Shown here: positions 53,731-64,000 of the stretch, piece by piece | Position numbering within the stretch: position 1 is the first letter of the stretch | Layout: every line of letters starts with the position of its first letter | Assembly (NCBI GenBank): GCA_021234155.1 | Contig: JAJEKV010000065.1 | Coordinates: 4,705,594-4,769,593 of the forward strand | From: Isoetes taiwanensis | Taxonomy: Eukaryota > Streptophyta > Lycopodiopsida > Isoetales > Isoetaceae | DNA: 64,000 bases | Direction of reading: 5' to 3' | Position numbers and translations under genes: made by a program | The notes under the pieces: generated by a model | What the model saw: only the letters and a program-made list of their open reading frames with translations | Told to the model about the DNA's origin: nothing | The model's database searches: none

Positions 53731-54108
53731 CAATCTCCCCCACTAGAACTATGCTCGTCCTCGAGCATCACAAGACCATCTGATGACTATAGAGAATAGT
53801 AACCAAAATGAAACACAATACCTCAATCTCATTCTAGCTTCATTTTCATCCTATGCACACTTTGGCAACTGTTAGCTCCTTGATGAAGTTCATTACTCTA
53901 GCTTATTTGCCTTGTATAAGAGAAAAGCAACCAAGATTGAAATACCATGTCATCAATTTCACATATCTCTAAAAATCATTCGTCAGACCTCCTCTAAGCT
54001 CGTCATCTCTACATGTATTTGAAGTAGTACTATTAGCATTATCCAACAACCTCAACTTGAATCTAGACTTACTTACCCAAGGATCCAACTATGCTCTGAT
54101 ACCAACTT
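53731..54108 (-). mobile_element. gypsy remnant with polypurine tract and primer-binding site
   Basis: On the minus strand a primer-binding site TGGTATCAGAGC lies at 54104-54093 and a polypurine-like AGTGGGGGAGA near 53745-53735, only about 350 bases apart. The region before the tract reads CGAGGACGAGCATAGTTCTA, a phrase common at gypsy pol ends. Nearly all internal coding sequence is therefore missing. Confidence 0.6.
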
Positions 54109-57100
54109 GTTGTGACCTTATCCAACTATAGATCAAATGCCATCAACTTAACAATCCATTGTTATATGTACCACAGTATGCTAATATAGTGATGCCACTT
54201 TATTTTCTCAATTCTAGCTTTGAAAGAGATCACCTAACATCAACTCAATAAACTTCTTATTCACCTTCAAATAAACTAAACTCTAACTCAATAGCATTGC
54301 ATTATACACCGTGCACTGCTTACTCCAAGTACTTTGATCCTTTCTAAATGCTTTTTATTTTTTTGGAAAGGTCTTTTAGTAAGCTTTCCGGATTTAGTCT
54401 GATAAGGCACCCTGGACTACCACAATCGTCGAATTCGTTGATTCTATGGCCCAAATCGTATGTTAGGGCCTCTGGGAACCTTTCGTTCCGCTTACAATCA
54501 TTTATGATTGGAGGCGCATATGATTTTGAAATATAAAATACGATTTCGCCTAAGGTTTTGAGGGAATATCGAACCTCTATACGGCTTTGTCTAAGATTTT
54601 AGAATATAAAATAGGGGGGTTCGAACCTCTACCAAAATAACTCAATGTCCTAATAAGACTACTTTAACCAATGTACCCAGTGAGCTAATATGATTATTTT
54701 TTTTATCTTGAATCTATGTTTTTTTTATAACAACCTATTCAATTCTTTTAGGGATATATAGTCTATGGTTTCAAGAATTATTATTTTTACATCCATATCA
54801 AATCCCTCTGGAACCCCCTGTTATTTTGCTACATATTTCATCCGTATGAGAGAGTTATGACAGAAATTGCTGAGATATGATGCTCCAAAGTTCATTCATC
54901 AAAACTACCCAGAGATCCTTTTTAGGTGATTTTTGTGTCACTGGTAAGCTTTTCGGATTTGGTCTTATCAGCCTGAAATTCATCCGTCTGAAAAAGTTAT
55001 GACAAAAATAGTGATGTTGGGTCGAAATTGACTGCATTATATATCTTCTTCTGCAATTTGATTATTTGAGTGAGAAGCTGATCTTTTGAGGCGCATGCAA
55101 TTGCACAGGGTCTAGTGTCCTAGACATATGATCTGTCATGATCAGACTTATCAAATTTATGTCAAGACCAGCTTTGTACGTGCTTTGTGTTAAGAGTTTT
55201 TGCAGTGATAAGAACATGGGTTTTCAAGGATAAATTGCTAAGACTCTTTATTCAGAGTTGTGAAATTGGATGATTGCAAGGGTTATGGCAGATAGAATCA
55301 GCCCACATACTTAAGATTTGAAGCAACAAATGAAAAATTTGCCATGAAAGCCAGAGGAAAGGTCGTTTTAGATAAATCAGGGAACATGTTCATAAATTTT
55401 TGGAGCTATTAGGTTGAGCTCGGATTCAAAAGGAAACACGTCGAAATTATTTAGAGAGTGACGTTTTGGGCTTCAAAAGTGCCAATTTATCCAGAGCAGC
55501 TCTGAAAAGCTAAGGTTGATTGAGGAAATGCTCCGTCCTTGTTGCCATTTGTTGGTTTTTCTCGTCTAGTTTGTTATTGTTCTTTTGTCATGTTTGCCTC
55601 TTGTTAACAAATTGTTATTTAATGACATAAATAAATATACAAGGCATTCAAAAGGGAAAATATGGAAGCACCAGGACGTGGATCTGGCACAAACTATCCA
55701 TAGAGAAGAGAATTGAGAGAAACACAAGACACGAATATATATGTACGAACTTGCATTGTTGAACTTTGTAACTAGTGACTTATTATAAGTTTGGCTCCTA
55801 GAGATGGGGTCTAGGTCTAAGGATCAATTTGACATGTGATGGAAGCAGTTGCGATCATGAGACTCTATATGTTTTTAATCTAGAAGCATGCGTGATCAGA
55901 TATGAGATTGAGTTTGGTTTGGCCAAGGCAAAAGCTTATAGGAGCTTCTGGACATGGATGGTGGGGAGTACGTTTAGTCTAATGATAAACCTAAGCTACG
56001 AATTTGGTAATGGACGAATTTTGCATTCCCTATGGCAGAATGATGGTTATTCCTTCACAAACTTCCTTCAACCTTGATGAACGAAGATGGTTGATCAAGT
56101 TATATCACAGGATAATGCAGATCAATGAAGCCCAAGGCAACTGCTTCTCGTCAAGTGACGCTGAGTATCAAAACTTCTAAACTGTTGGATTGATACATCT
56201 GACGGATTATGCTTCCAACTCAACACCCAAGCAAGAGTTTGCCCTTCGAGCAACCCAAAATTTATGAAGTCAATGATGTAATATATTTTTTTTAAATATA
56301 TCTTGTGATCGATAAATGTCTTTTTAAATTATTTTTCTCTTAACATTACTAATAGCTAGTAATAAAGTATGAATGTCAATAAAACTAAACCTAATTTTGG
56401 GTTGTTATTTAGCATGCTTGCCTTAACTGAGGTACAAGGCTTGATGCAATTCTAGCCTATCCACGTGGTCCCATATGCCAACTACATTTAACTCGATCCC
56501 TTGGATTTGGAATCTATAGTTAGGAAAGTTAGAAAGCCTTAAGGAAATTACTTCTCTAGTGTTCTGGAGATAAGCTCTGTCTGACGCACAGAAAATCCTT
56601 AAGAAGAATCTACCGGAGTAATCGGAGTCCTCGAGGTTAGCAAGAAAATGTCATGGTGTTCATGCTTTTGGATAGCCAAGTTCTTACTTCTTAGTCTCTC
56701 TCTATGTCCAACACTATATTTTTCGCTGGTAGATTTTGAAGCTCAAAATGAAGCACCAGATTTAGGCTTCGATATTTCAAGGCAAAGTTTTTTCGGGCTT
56801 CTGTACTATTTTCTTCTCCGTACAGTAGCAACAAATGTGTGGAATTAAATCAGATAAACCCTTTTTTGATCTTGCACATTGTTGCAACCTCTGTTAGCGT
56901 TTCTATTCTATTCTATTCTTAGAGCATTTAAACTTGTGAGAGAGCTTTTTTTGGTGTTTCGGATACAATTCTTGTGCCGTTTATTACTTTAGCAAAATGT
57001 TTGAAACGCTACTTTGCATTTGTCTGACCATTTGAAAAGTTGAATTGCTTATTCCTTAGAGGAGTTTGTTTTTCTATAACAGGTGGTATTTATGCAATAA

Positions 57101-57859
57101 TTTGGTCATAATTTTGTAACTGCAAGGACTGGAATTTACGTTCCAATGACTTGAATTTTGAATTAATAGGCCAAACTTATCTTTGAATATAAGTTATCAG
57201 ATCATTTGCCTCAACATGGTTAGAGCAAACTAATGGAGCCAACTTGGTTGTGGTCCTTGCTAATATCCAGAGATGGGGCTCTTGAGCTTGTGGCTTATGG
57301 AGGTGAAGGCACTTATTATTTTGTGGAGCAATTTGTCTACTGTTAAGATGATTCCTTTTATGAAATATGATTTTGTAAAGGTGATCAGTTTTAGCTTCCT
57401 TTGAAGTTTATAGTGCCAGGTCACATGACAATTGCGGATAACTATTGGCTCTAGTACCAACACACAAATCTCTTTCTTACCATTTCTCTCCTTCTATACT
57501 TAATACGCAGAAACATTGGCACTTGGGCACTCGTGTTGGGAAATATATGAGCCGTTTAGGTGAATTAATATAGCTTCTAGAAGAAGCTAACTTGGAGATG
57601 GAAAGCATGCCAAAATGGAAGGTTGTCTAGATATTTCTTAGGGATATGCATGTGCTAAGTGCATATTGCCAAAATGCAAATAAGAGTGCTACAAGAGCTC
57701 GTATGAACTTAGAGACACTTGTGCAACAACGATGGTGTTAATTGTGTGATGAATCATTTGAATCTATAGATTGGCAAGCATGTTGTAGGGACTTGTATGC
57801 AGCAAAAGATAGAAGAGCAATGCCGATTGTAAGTTAATCTACTTGTGTTTTTTAAAGGG
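54109..57859. other. decayed non-coding sequence
   Basis: About 3.7 kb with no gene I can support. The first part may be the remaining LTR (it starts TGTTGTGACC at 54109). Open frames at 55829-56077 and 56648-56848 lack motifs, splice support and homologous neighbours. Confidence 0.4.
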
Positions 57860-58385
57860 TAAAATATTGGCTCCCTAACTATACATTGAAAACCTAGTAG
57901 TATATTGAGTTCGATATACGATAGCATATGGAACTCGATATAGTATAGTATATCAAAATTTTAGGTGTTTTTTTTTTTCTAAGCAATTTTTGACACATTT
58001 TTTTGTGGAGATTTCGTCAGCCTTCAAAGGTGGTAAAAAATTAAGGTGTTTGCATCAAATTGGTTTTCTACTTTTGCATCTTCGTTCTTGCATGAGCTCC
58101 ATATATGTTTCTGTTCATGCTTTCTTGTTATGTGCTTTTTGTGTAAAACTATTATATACAAAATTTTCTGGCTGGCCATGCTCAAAAATTAGAAAATAAA
58201 AAATGCGTATATCAATTCAATATATGACATATATGTAACTCGATATATGTTGTATATATCGTATATTGGTCTTGATATATGATGTATATATCTTATATCG
58301 AATTCAACATACAACATATATCTAACTCGATATACGATTGGTGTTGAATGTATAGTTAGAGTGCCAATAGTAGCACCAGTTGGAA
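57860..58385. repeat. MITE-like inverted repeat with TATA-rich interior
   Basis: The left end TTGGCTCCCTAACTATACAT and right end (as reverse complement TTGGCACTCTAACTATACAT) pair with two mismatches. The interior has many CTCGATATACGAT-like phrases. The exact termini and target duplication are not clear. Confidence 0.55.
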
Positions 58386-59379
58386 ATTGAGAACATTTTA
58401 TTATGCAAAGTAAAAGGCATGAAAATATTTTGCTTGTCCTTTGAAAACCATTAAATTTAAATGTTGAGAAGAAAGTGTCTGCATATGGAGAAAACCATTC
58501 TATTCTTAATCTCTATCTTTGTTGCGTAGCTTACGCTCGCCATAGGAGCCCTCTGCGAAAACCTTGATAATGGAAAACCTAAAGCCATGGAACCTTGAAG
58601 CCGATTGAAAACTTAAAGCCGGTAATGAGACCTTGAAGTCGATGGAGAAATAATTTTGGGAGCGGCACCGCTCCATAAAACCCAGCAAGAAATTACCCAT
58701 TTGAATACTTTAGGAATATTGATGTAATTTGAAGGAACCGTAGGATTACAAAATTGTGAAACTTAAAATTTTTAAGTTTTTTTTTTTTTTTTTTTTAACC
58801 AAAGTGTAGATGAAAATAACATCCTCATCAAAACTAAAATCACATGAATCAAAGTCTGGAATTTTAAATTCATGTGAATGATGCATTCTCATTTAAACCA
58901 CAGAAAAAGTACAATCATTCATATCATTTGATACCCCTAAAAACAGGGGCATTTTCACAATTTTACACAGTTGCCCAAAAGCCACTTGCATAATGTCTCA
59001 GATGCCCTAAAAAAATGGCCTATATTAGGCGTAGATGAATAGTTGATTAGTCTGCATTACATGCATTTCTTGAAAACAGACGCTCCCCTAACAGTTACGC
59101 ACTCGAAAATCACTGCATCATCACTCACTGGTCAGCTGTAACCTGAATTTTTATCTCGAAAACGTTCCTGAAGCCCACTCGCCAAAAAGGCGAAAACTTT
59201 ATGAACACAAATATTAATGCTTTCTCATATCAGGGTTAATTATCAATATACATTTTGAAAGAATTATGTACAAAACCTGTATGGTTAAGAACAATTTGTA
59301 CAACTGCTTAAAATTCAACCTGTAAGCTGAATTTTCCTCTTTCCCTAAATTTATTTACAAGGGGAAAGACATGCTGGAA
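58386..59379. other. spacer 3' of the UPF0183 gene
   Basis: AT-rich, with a T run near 58775 and no recognisable gene. The final few hundred bases should include the 3' untranslated region of the gene ending at 59380. Confidence 0.5.
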
Positions 59380-62300
59380 CTAAATTGTTGTCTGAAAGAG
59401 CGTCACCGTTGCAATATGACCATTCTTCATAACCTGTGAACAACATGCAAATTAACATCATACCGAGGACCACACCAACAGATAAAAGTAGAATCTTACC
59501 ACCAGAAAAATTAGTGCCGTACCTCCAAAGCAATGTTGCGATAGCCATATACTAATGTTGGCCCAAACGGGTTGCTCACAGATCCCTGAGTTTGAATAGC
59601 TGCACGGCCCCCATCTCCCAGCAGCTCCTATAAAACAAGACAACCAAATAATTTTGCATAGCTCGACTCCTCCTTGTATTCTGGTTTGCAATGAATTAAC
59701 CTCTCTATGTTGCCTGTTATCCTTGTGTCTTCCTATACAAAATTACAAATACAGAAATGAGTCAAACCTGAACTTGATGCCACTTTGTATCTGCTGTAAT
59801 ACAGTACTGGGAGTCGGCCCCTAATTTTCCAGGAGTACTATCGCTTGCATTTTCCTGTGCTGCTGCAAGAAGGCAAAGGTCATGTGTTTGTGTGAAGTAC
59901 CAAATAGCCAATTTCAATAACACCTCAAACCTTTCTTTTTTAGCTATTTGATTTTCCAGTGTAAATAATTTCATCAGAATAAGTCTAATGCAGTTATTAC
60001 CCTAGTCACAACATTGAAGAAATACTTCCCCCTACTACTAATGAAGCATCAACATTGTGGCGTTCCAAATTGGAAATCAATAACAGGGAATGAATGACAA
60101 GTCAATAACAGGGAATGTGACCCATAAATAAGATGATATAAAAGCCTGTTTATGGGCATAATAAAAGCCCTGGTCAATATAATCCAGCCTCTTCTTGACA
60201 TGAATCTGTTCCACAGTAATAGTGAACCATCCTCCAGGCCCGCCAGGAACGGCATCAAAAACATATAGTTATATTGGATATTTTAACCTTCCAAACATAG
60301 AAAATTGAGACGCAACCTATGTCATCACACACAAGAACCACAGATAATACAAAAGACAATGAAATAAACTCCCAAACTATTGCAGCCTGTTGGATGTCTT
60401 ACATTGACAATGGATGAAAAAGTTGCACTTGATATAGCAATTGAAATCTGTATGACCTGGGTAGTTTGTATGTAATACAAATTTCTTAATTCTGTGTGTC
60501 TGCGTAAAACAAGTCCATTAAACCATGTGACATTTCATGCAAAAGCTATTATACCAAGATGAGAAAAGGGAACTGCTCACACCTGGCCATCAAAGAGAAT
60601 GTCCAACCCACGAGAGAAGTAATTGTAAAAATAATCTCCACACAAGGCAGACTTGGGCCTTGGATCAGAGGATGAATGAATAACCATAGGATCTACCTGC
60701 AAGACTACTGTTTTGGTCAACTGAATTTCCATTGCAAGTTGTCAAAAGCAACTACAATTATATTTTACAACAGAAAAAATGTGACAAAAGGTTGACACAA
60801 AGGTTAGGTCTTCCTGAGCCACTAAATGTCATGCAATTTTAACAGGACAACTAGCTATTCCTGATGCTAGAATCTATAAATGGCTGTACCTGCTTTTGAT
60901 GAATAGCACAAGGTCGTCCAAGTTCAGCCCAAACATCCTGCAATGCATTCCATGTTAATAATTTGATCGTTGCAAGATTCAAAGTCCAGCTAATTTGAAC
61001 CGTCTTACAACTTAGGGTAACACATTTGCTTCTTTCAATTTGTAAGGGTCTTGATATTACATGTTTGATAGTAGGATCGTGATTTTGTGAGGTGGTTTGC
61101 AACCATATCAAAATTATAAATAAGCCTCAAGCTATAATCGATAGCACCCCAAATCTGTCATAAAACTCCTGAATTTTAGCTTGTGAAGAAATGAAGGATG
61201 TGATGCTGGGTCCCTCCTCAAGAGCTAAGTGAGCCATGTCTGTCAGGTTGACAATGCAAAGTTTCGTAACTCTAGTTAAGCTTACTTCACAACGAATTGA
61301 AGTACATCTGGTTCAAGTTCTACTGTCATGATATTGTTATAACTTGATAGAGAATCAGTTACTCCAATTACTACTAACAAGATTAGAAAAATTGGCCAAT
61401 GCAGTCTTAATAAATAATTTCATGCCTGCTTCAAATGTTTTTGCTTGGTGAATTGAACCAACATTATGGTTGCCCTCTTGAATTGAAAGTTGCACTTAAG
61501 TGAACCAAGTACAGCGTTTTAGGCCACCTAAAGATTAGATACCAATTTGGTTTCAAACCTGTGGAGAAGCTCCGAATGGCAGATGCTGACCTCCAACAGA
61601 AAAATAAAGCTCCTCTGCTAACTACAACATAGCTAAATAACATCAGGAAAACAACCATCTGTAATATATCCAAATTCATTTCACACCTTTGCATGTACTT
61701 CTTCCATGTAAAGGCTTCCAAGAGGCAATTGAGGAGGCATTGCTTTCTTCAGCAGCGCCCCAATACCAACACCAACACCAACTCCGCCATTCCCAGCACT
61801 GTCATATATACAAACACGTGACATTACTGGGGTAGTGCCATCTGGAAACTCCAATGGTAATTCAGCTGGAAAAAAAAAAGGAATATCAATTCAAGACCGT
61901 GTTATTAATTCATGCTTCATAAAGAACTCTACCCTCTCGATGCTGGCAACAATCTGTGTATTGATCCGGTATAGGAAAAGCAAAAGAGAGTCCCTGACCA
62001 AAGAACACACAAGTTGTTAAAACTGGAGTCTTTTGCGAAGGACTGGTTTAATCATGACGTGCTTAAAGTTGAGAACAATTCATATGGTATAGAATTACCG
62101 GATAGAACAAAGTATAAATGGAACGTTTCTTGTCATAGCTTCCAGGAAATGTTGGCCCAAACAAGGCATACACAGCAACAAAAGTGGCTGCAATATTAGG
62201 CCCTCTGTACAGAAGAATTATAAGGATGCATCACAGTAAAAACATAATGTGCGCCTCCAGAAATTACCCAATTGAAGATGTTGCATATCTCAGGTGCACA

Positions 62301-63135
62301 CGTTGTACGTCAAAAACTTCTATAAGTCGTAACCTCTACAATGCCGAGGACAACAGCAAAAGAAGTTTAGCAAAAAATAAGGGAGAATGTCCAGTACTGT
62401 TAGCAAATGAGGGAACGACCATGGTAGTTTACTAGTTTTACGTCTTCCTCCTTTTGATGTCACGTATGAATTAATCATAGTTCTTACTGTCCAGCGTTGC
62501 TGGACATTATATCACTATGGTGAAGCAGCAAACAAGGGCTAGAGAGATAAAGGATGCAAGTTATATGGTTTTATTATGCCCCCGTAAATGCTGTGGAAAA
62601 ATGTATCTTCATAGATTATAAGCCAGATGCAATGCCTTGCTTTTATTCAACTAAGATTCAACTGTATGCCTTCAAGCTCAAATTTTTGGTAGCTTTTTTT
62701 GTCCTTTAGTGTTTATTCTCAAATCTGAAAACATATCATGGTTAGACTAAATGGTCTTCACACAAAGTATTGCCAACATTGTAGGATTCTTCTTAAGGTG
62801 TCGAATGACTAAGTGATCTCAAATTGATGTTCTTCTCCTACCAGCTAAATTGTCATTGTTGGAGTTTCAGATGGCATGAACTGAAAAAACAGCGCCGAGA
62901 ATTCAAATTTCTTGCCTCTTCCTCCTTTTGATGTCATGTCTTACTCATCAACTCCTCTAGCTCAAGACACACGTAGTCTCACTAGCTAAATGCTTGATTT
63001 AAATAACATACAGGTATAGCATAGAAATGTTATCTTTGTAGAATTTTATTAGGCCCGCACCTGGGAGCGAGCTTCAAAACGAAGATGAAACCCGTGATCT
63101 GGGAAGCTTATCACCAAGTCATAATGTAGCGGCTC
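59380..63135 (-). CDS. UPF0183 / PHAF1-family protein (5' end outside the window)
   Basis: Twelve exons on the minus strand: 63135-63061, 62335-62268, 62204-62099, 61993-61933, 61865-61687, 61621-61559, 60937-60890, 60696-60583, 60499-60403, 59862-59768, 59627-59523 and 59433-59380. All junctions are GT-AG and phases agree. Key runs: DLVISFPDHGFHLRFEARSQ, FVAVYALFGPTFPGSYDK, LPLEFPDGTTPV, LYFSVGGQHLPFGASPQ, DVWAELGRPCAIH, GDYFYNYFSRGLDILFDG, FVLHTNYPGHTDFN, AAIQTQGSVSNPFGPTLVYG, and the end VMKNGHIATVTLFQTTI. This is the eukaryotic UPF0183 family; the human member PHAF1 (C16orf70) acts at autophagosome assembly sites, while the plant role is not well known. The first one or two exons lie beyond 64000. 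It looks functional. Confidence 0.92.
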
Positions 63136-64000
63136 CTGGCATAAGGAGACAGAAATAAACGTAAAATCAGAGCATGCAAAAACCCATGGGAAGGATTATT
63201 AGCATATGAGAAAGAAATACAACCATGAAAAATCATACTGTTGTCTTAGACCATAGAAAGAGAACTTGAAGCAAGCATGAGTCAAGGATAAATAAGCATG
63301 TATTGGCACCAAAACTCTCTAAGTCTACTTTGACAGGTCCAGAATAATAGTTTTTGTTTGCACGTTGGGTCTTTGTCGAGAATAATTTGTTCCACATACT
63401 TGCCGATTTCAAGTTCCTAGTGTTGATTACTTTTCCTAAAATAGCTCCTTCTCCTGCTCGGGGCTTCTTTACCTTTGCCATATAATAAATACTGGCACTT
63501 TCAGGTCCATGTGGTCAGAACTGATTCACTCAGAAAAGCTCTGCATATTATACCGACATCGAATTTGAAGGACAAGTTATATCTACATGTACAGCCTTCT
63601 ATGATAACAAGGCAAGAATGCCAATAACTAAGCAGACTCCAAGAATCAGGAAAGACGCTACAATGTAAGAGATGTCTGCTTAAAAAGCAAGCCAAGATGC
63701 ACTACTTTTTAAGAAAGTGAAATGCCACTGAAACAAAATAACAAAACAACACGAAGGCAGGCATAGGAGGTGTTTTGCTAAGTCCCATCGCCACGAGGAT
63801 TCTACCTTGCATTATTAGGTAAACATAAAGAAGTCCAATTGCCCGTCGTGATGACTCACACAATTGTTCAAGACCAGTGAAGGATCTAGGCAATTCCATT
63901 GTCAGGGAAAACAAATTCTATAAATCATTGTCAAAACCTATGCATTAGGTTTCTAGCTTAAGAATTTCATCACGTCAGAGACCATCCATGCAAAAATCAT
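63136..64000 (-). other. intron of the UPF0183 gene
   Basis: The missing amino-terminal exon was not found here, so this stretch is probably a long intron. Open frames at 63481-63233 and 63914-63702 do not match the family. Confidence 0.5.

Noticed and set aside
60049-60264. Minus-strand open frame in an intron of the UPF0183 gene
   Set aside because: The flanking exons join in phase without it, and its sequence does not match the family at this place.

Overview
This window looks like nuclear DNA of a land plant with a large, repeat-rich genome. Three ordinary plant genes with canonical GT-AG introns can be recognised: a C2-domain protein (about 38.4-39.3 kb, +), a three-finger CCCH zinc-finger protein (41.95-44.8 kb, +), and a UPF0183/PHAF1-family protein whose twelve 3' exons run from 63.1 to 59.4 kb (-) and whose 5' end lies outside the window. 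The unusual DNA transposons suggest a seedless plant (lycophyte, fern or bryophyte), but this is a weak inference. No rRNA, tRNA or CRISPR was found.

Everything else is nested mobile DNA. From the left: a minus-strand Ty3/gypsy element (5' LTR 12463-13971, gag-like sequence to its left) is split by DNA transposon A (406-10321, 21-bp perfect inverted ends, target duplication CATG). Next come same-family LTR material in both orientations (16770-18354 +, about 18530-19569 -) and a second minus-strand gypsy element D (LTRs 36798-37813 and about 19890-20724). D is split inside its reverse-transcriptase gene by DNA transposon C (22849-35548, 12.7 kb, 25-bp perfect inverted ends, target duplication AGAT). 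A gypsy integrase fragment (39.8-40.5 kb) and a minus-strand Ty1/copia element (45595-48783) follow. DNA transposon B (48784-52667, target duplication AACA) sits at the outer edge of the copia LTR. Most of 52.7-59.3 kb is decayed non-coding sequence.

A and B are relatives. Their ends share the start GGGTARAAGYATG, both make 4-bp duplications, and both carry two convergent genes: a cysteine-rich transposase with an RNase-H-like core, and a second gene with a shared amino-terminal segment. In A the second gene continues through a RING-like finger to a Ulp1-type (C48) protease. In B an internal deletion has removed the ends of both genes.

C is the most interesting object. It carries two divergent genes: a decayed DUF7869-like transposase (+), and a roughly 1200-residue minus-strand gene that combines a ParB/DGQHR-like domain (VVDGQHSVRAAQ) with a carboxy-terminal FCP1-type HAD phosphatase domain. 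Scattered through the introns and flanks of these genes, and never seen in recognised exons, are more than twenty copies of a 22-24-bp palindrome with core CTCGACTCGCGAGTCGAG. ParB proteins of bacteria and plasmids bind palindromic parS sites, so a transposon-encoded ParB-like protein acting on its own palindrome array is a testable hypothesis. The binding itself is inference.
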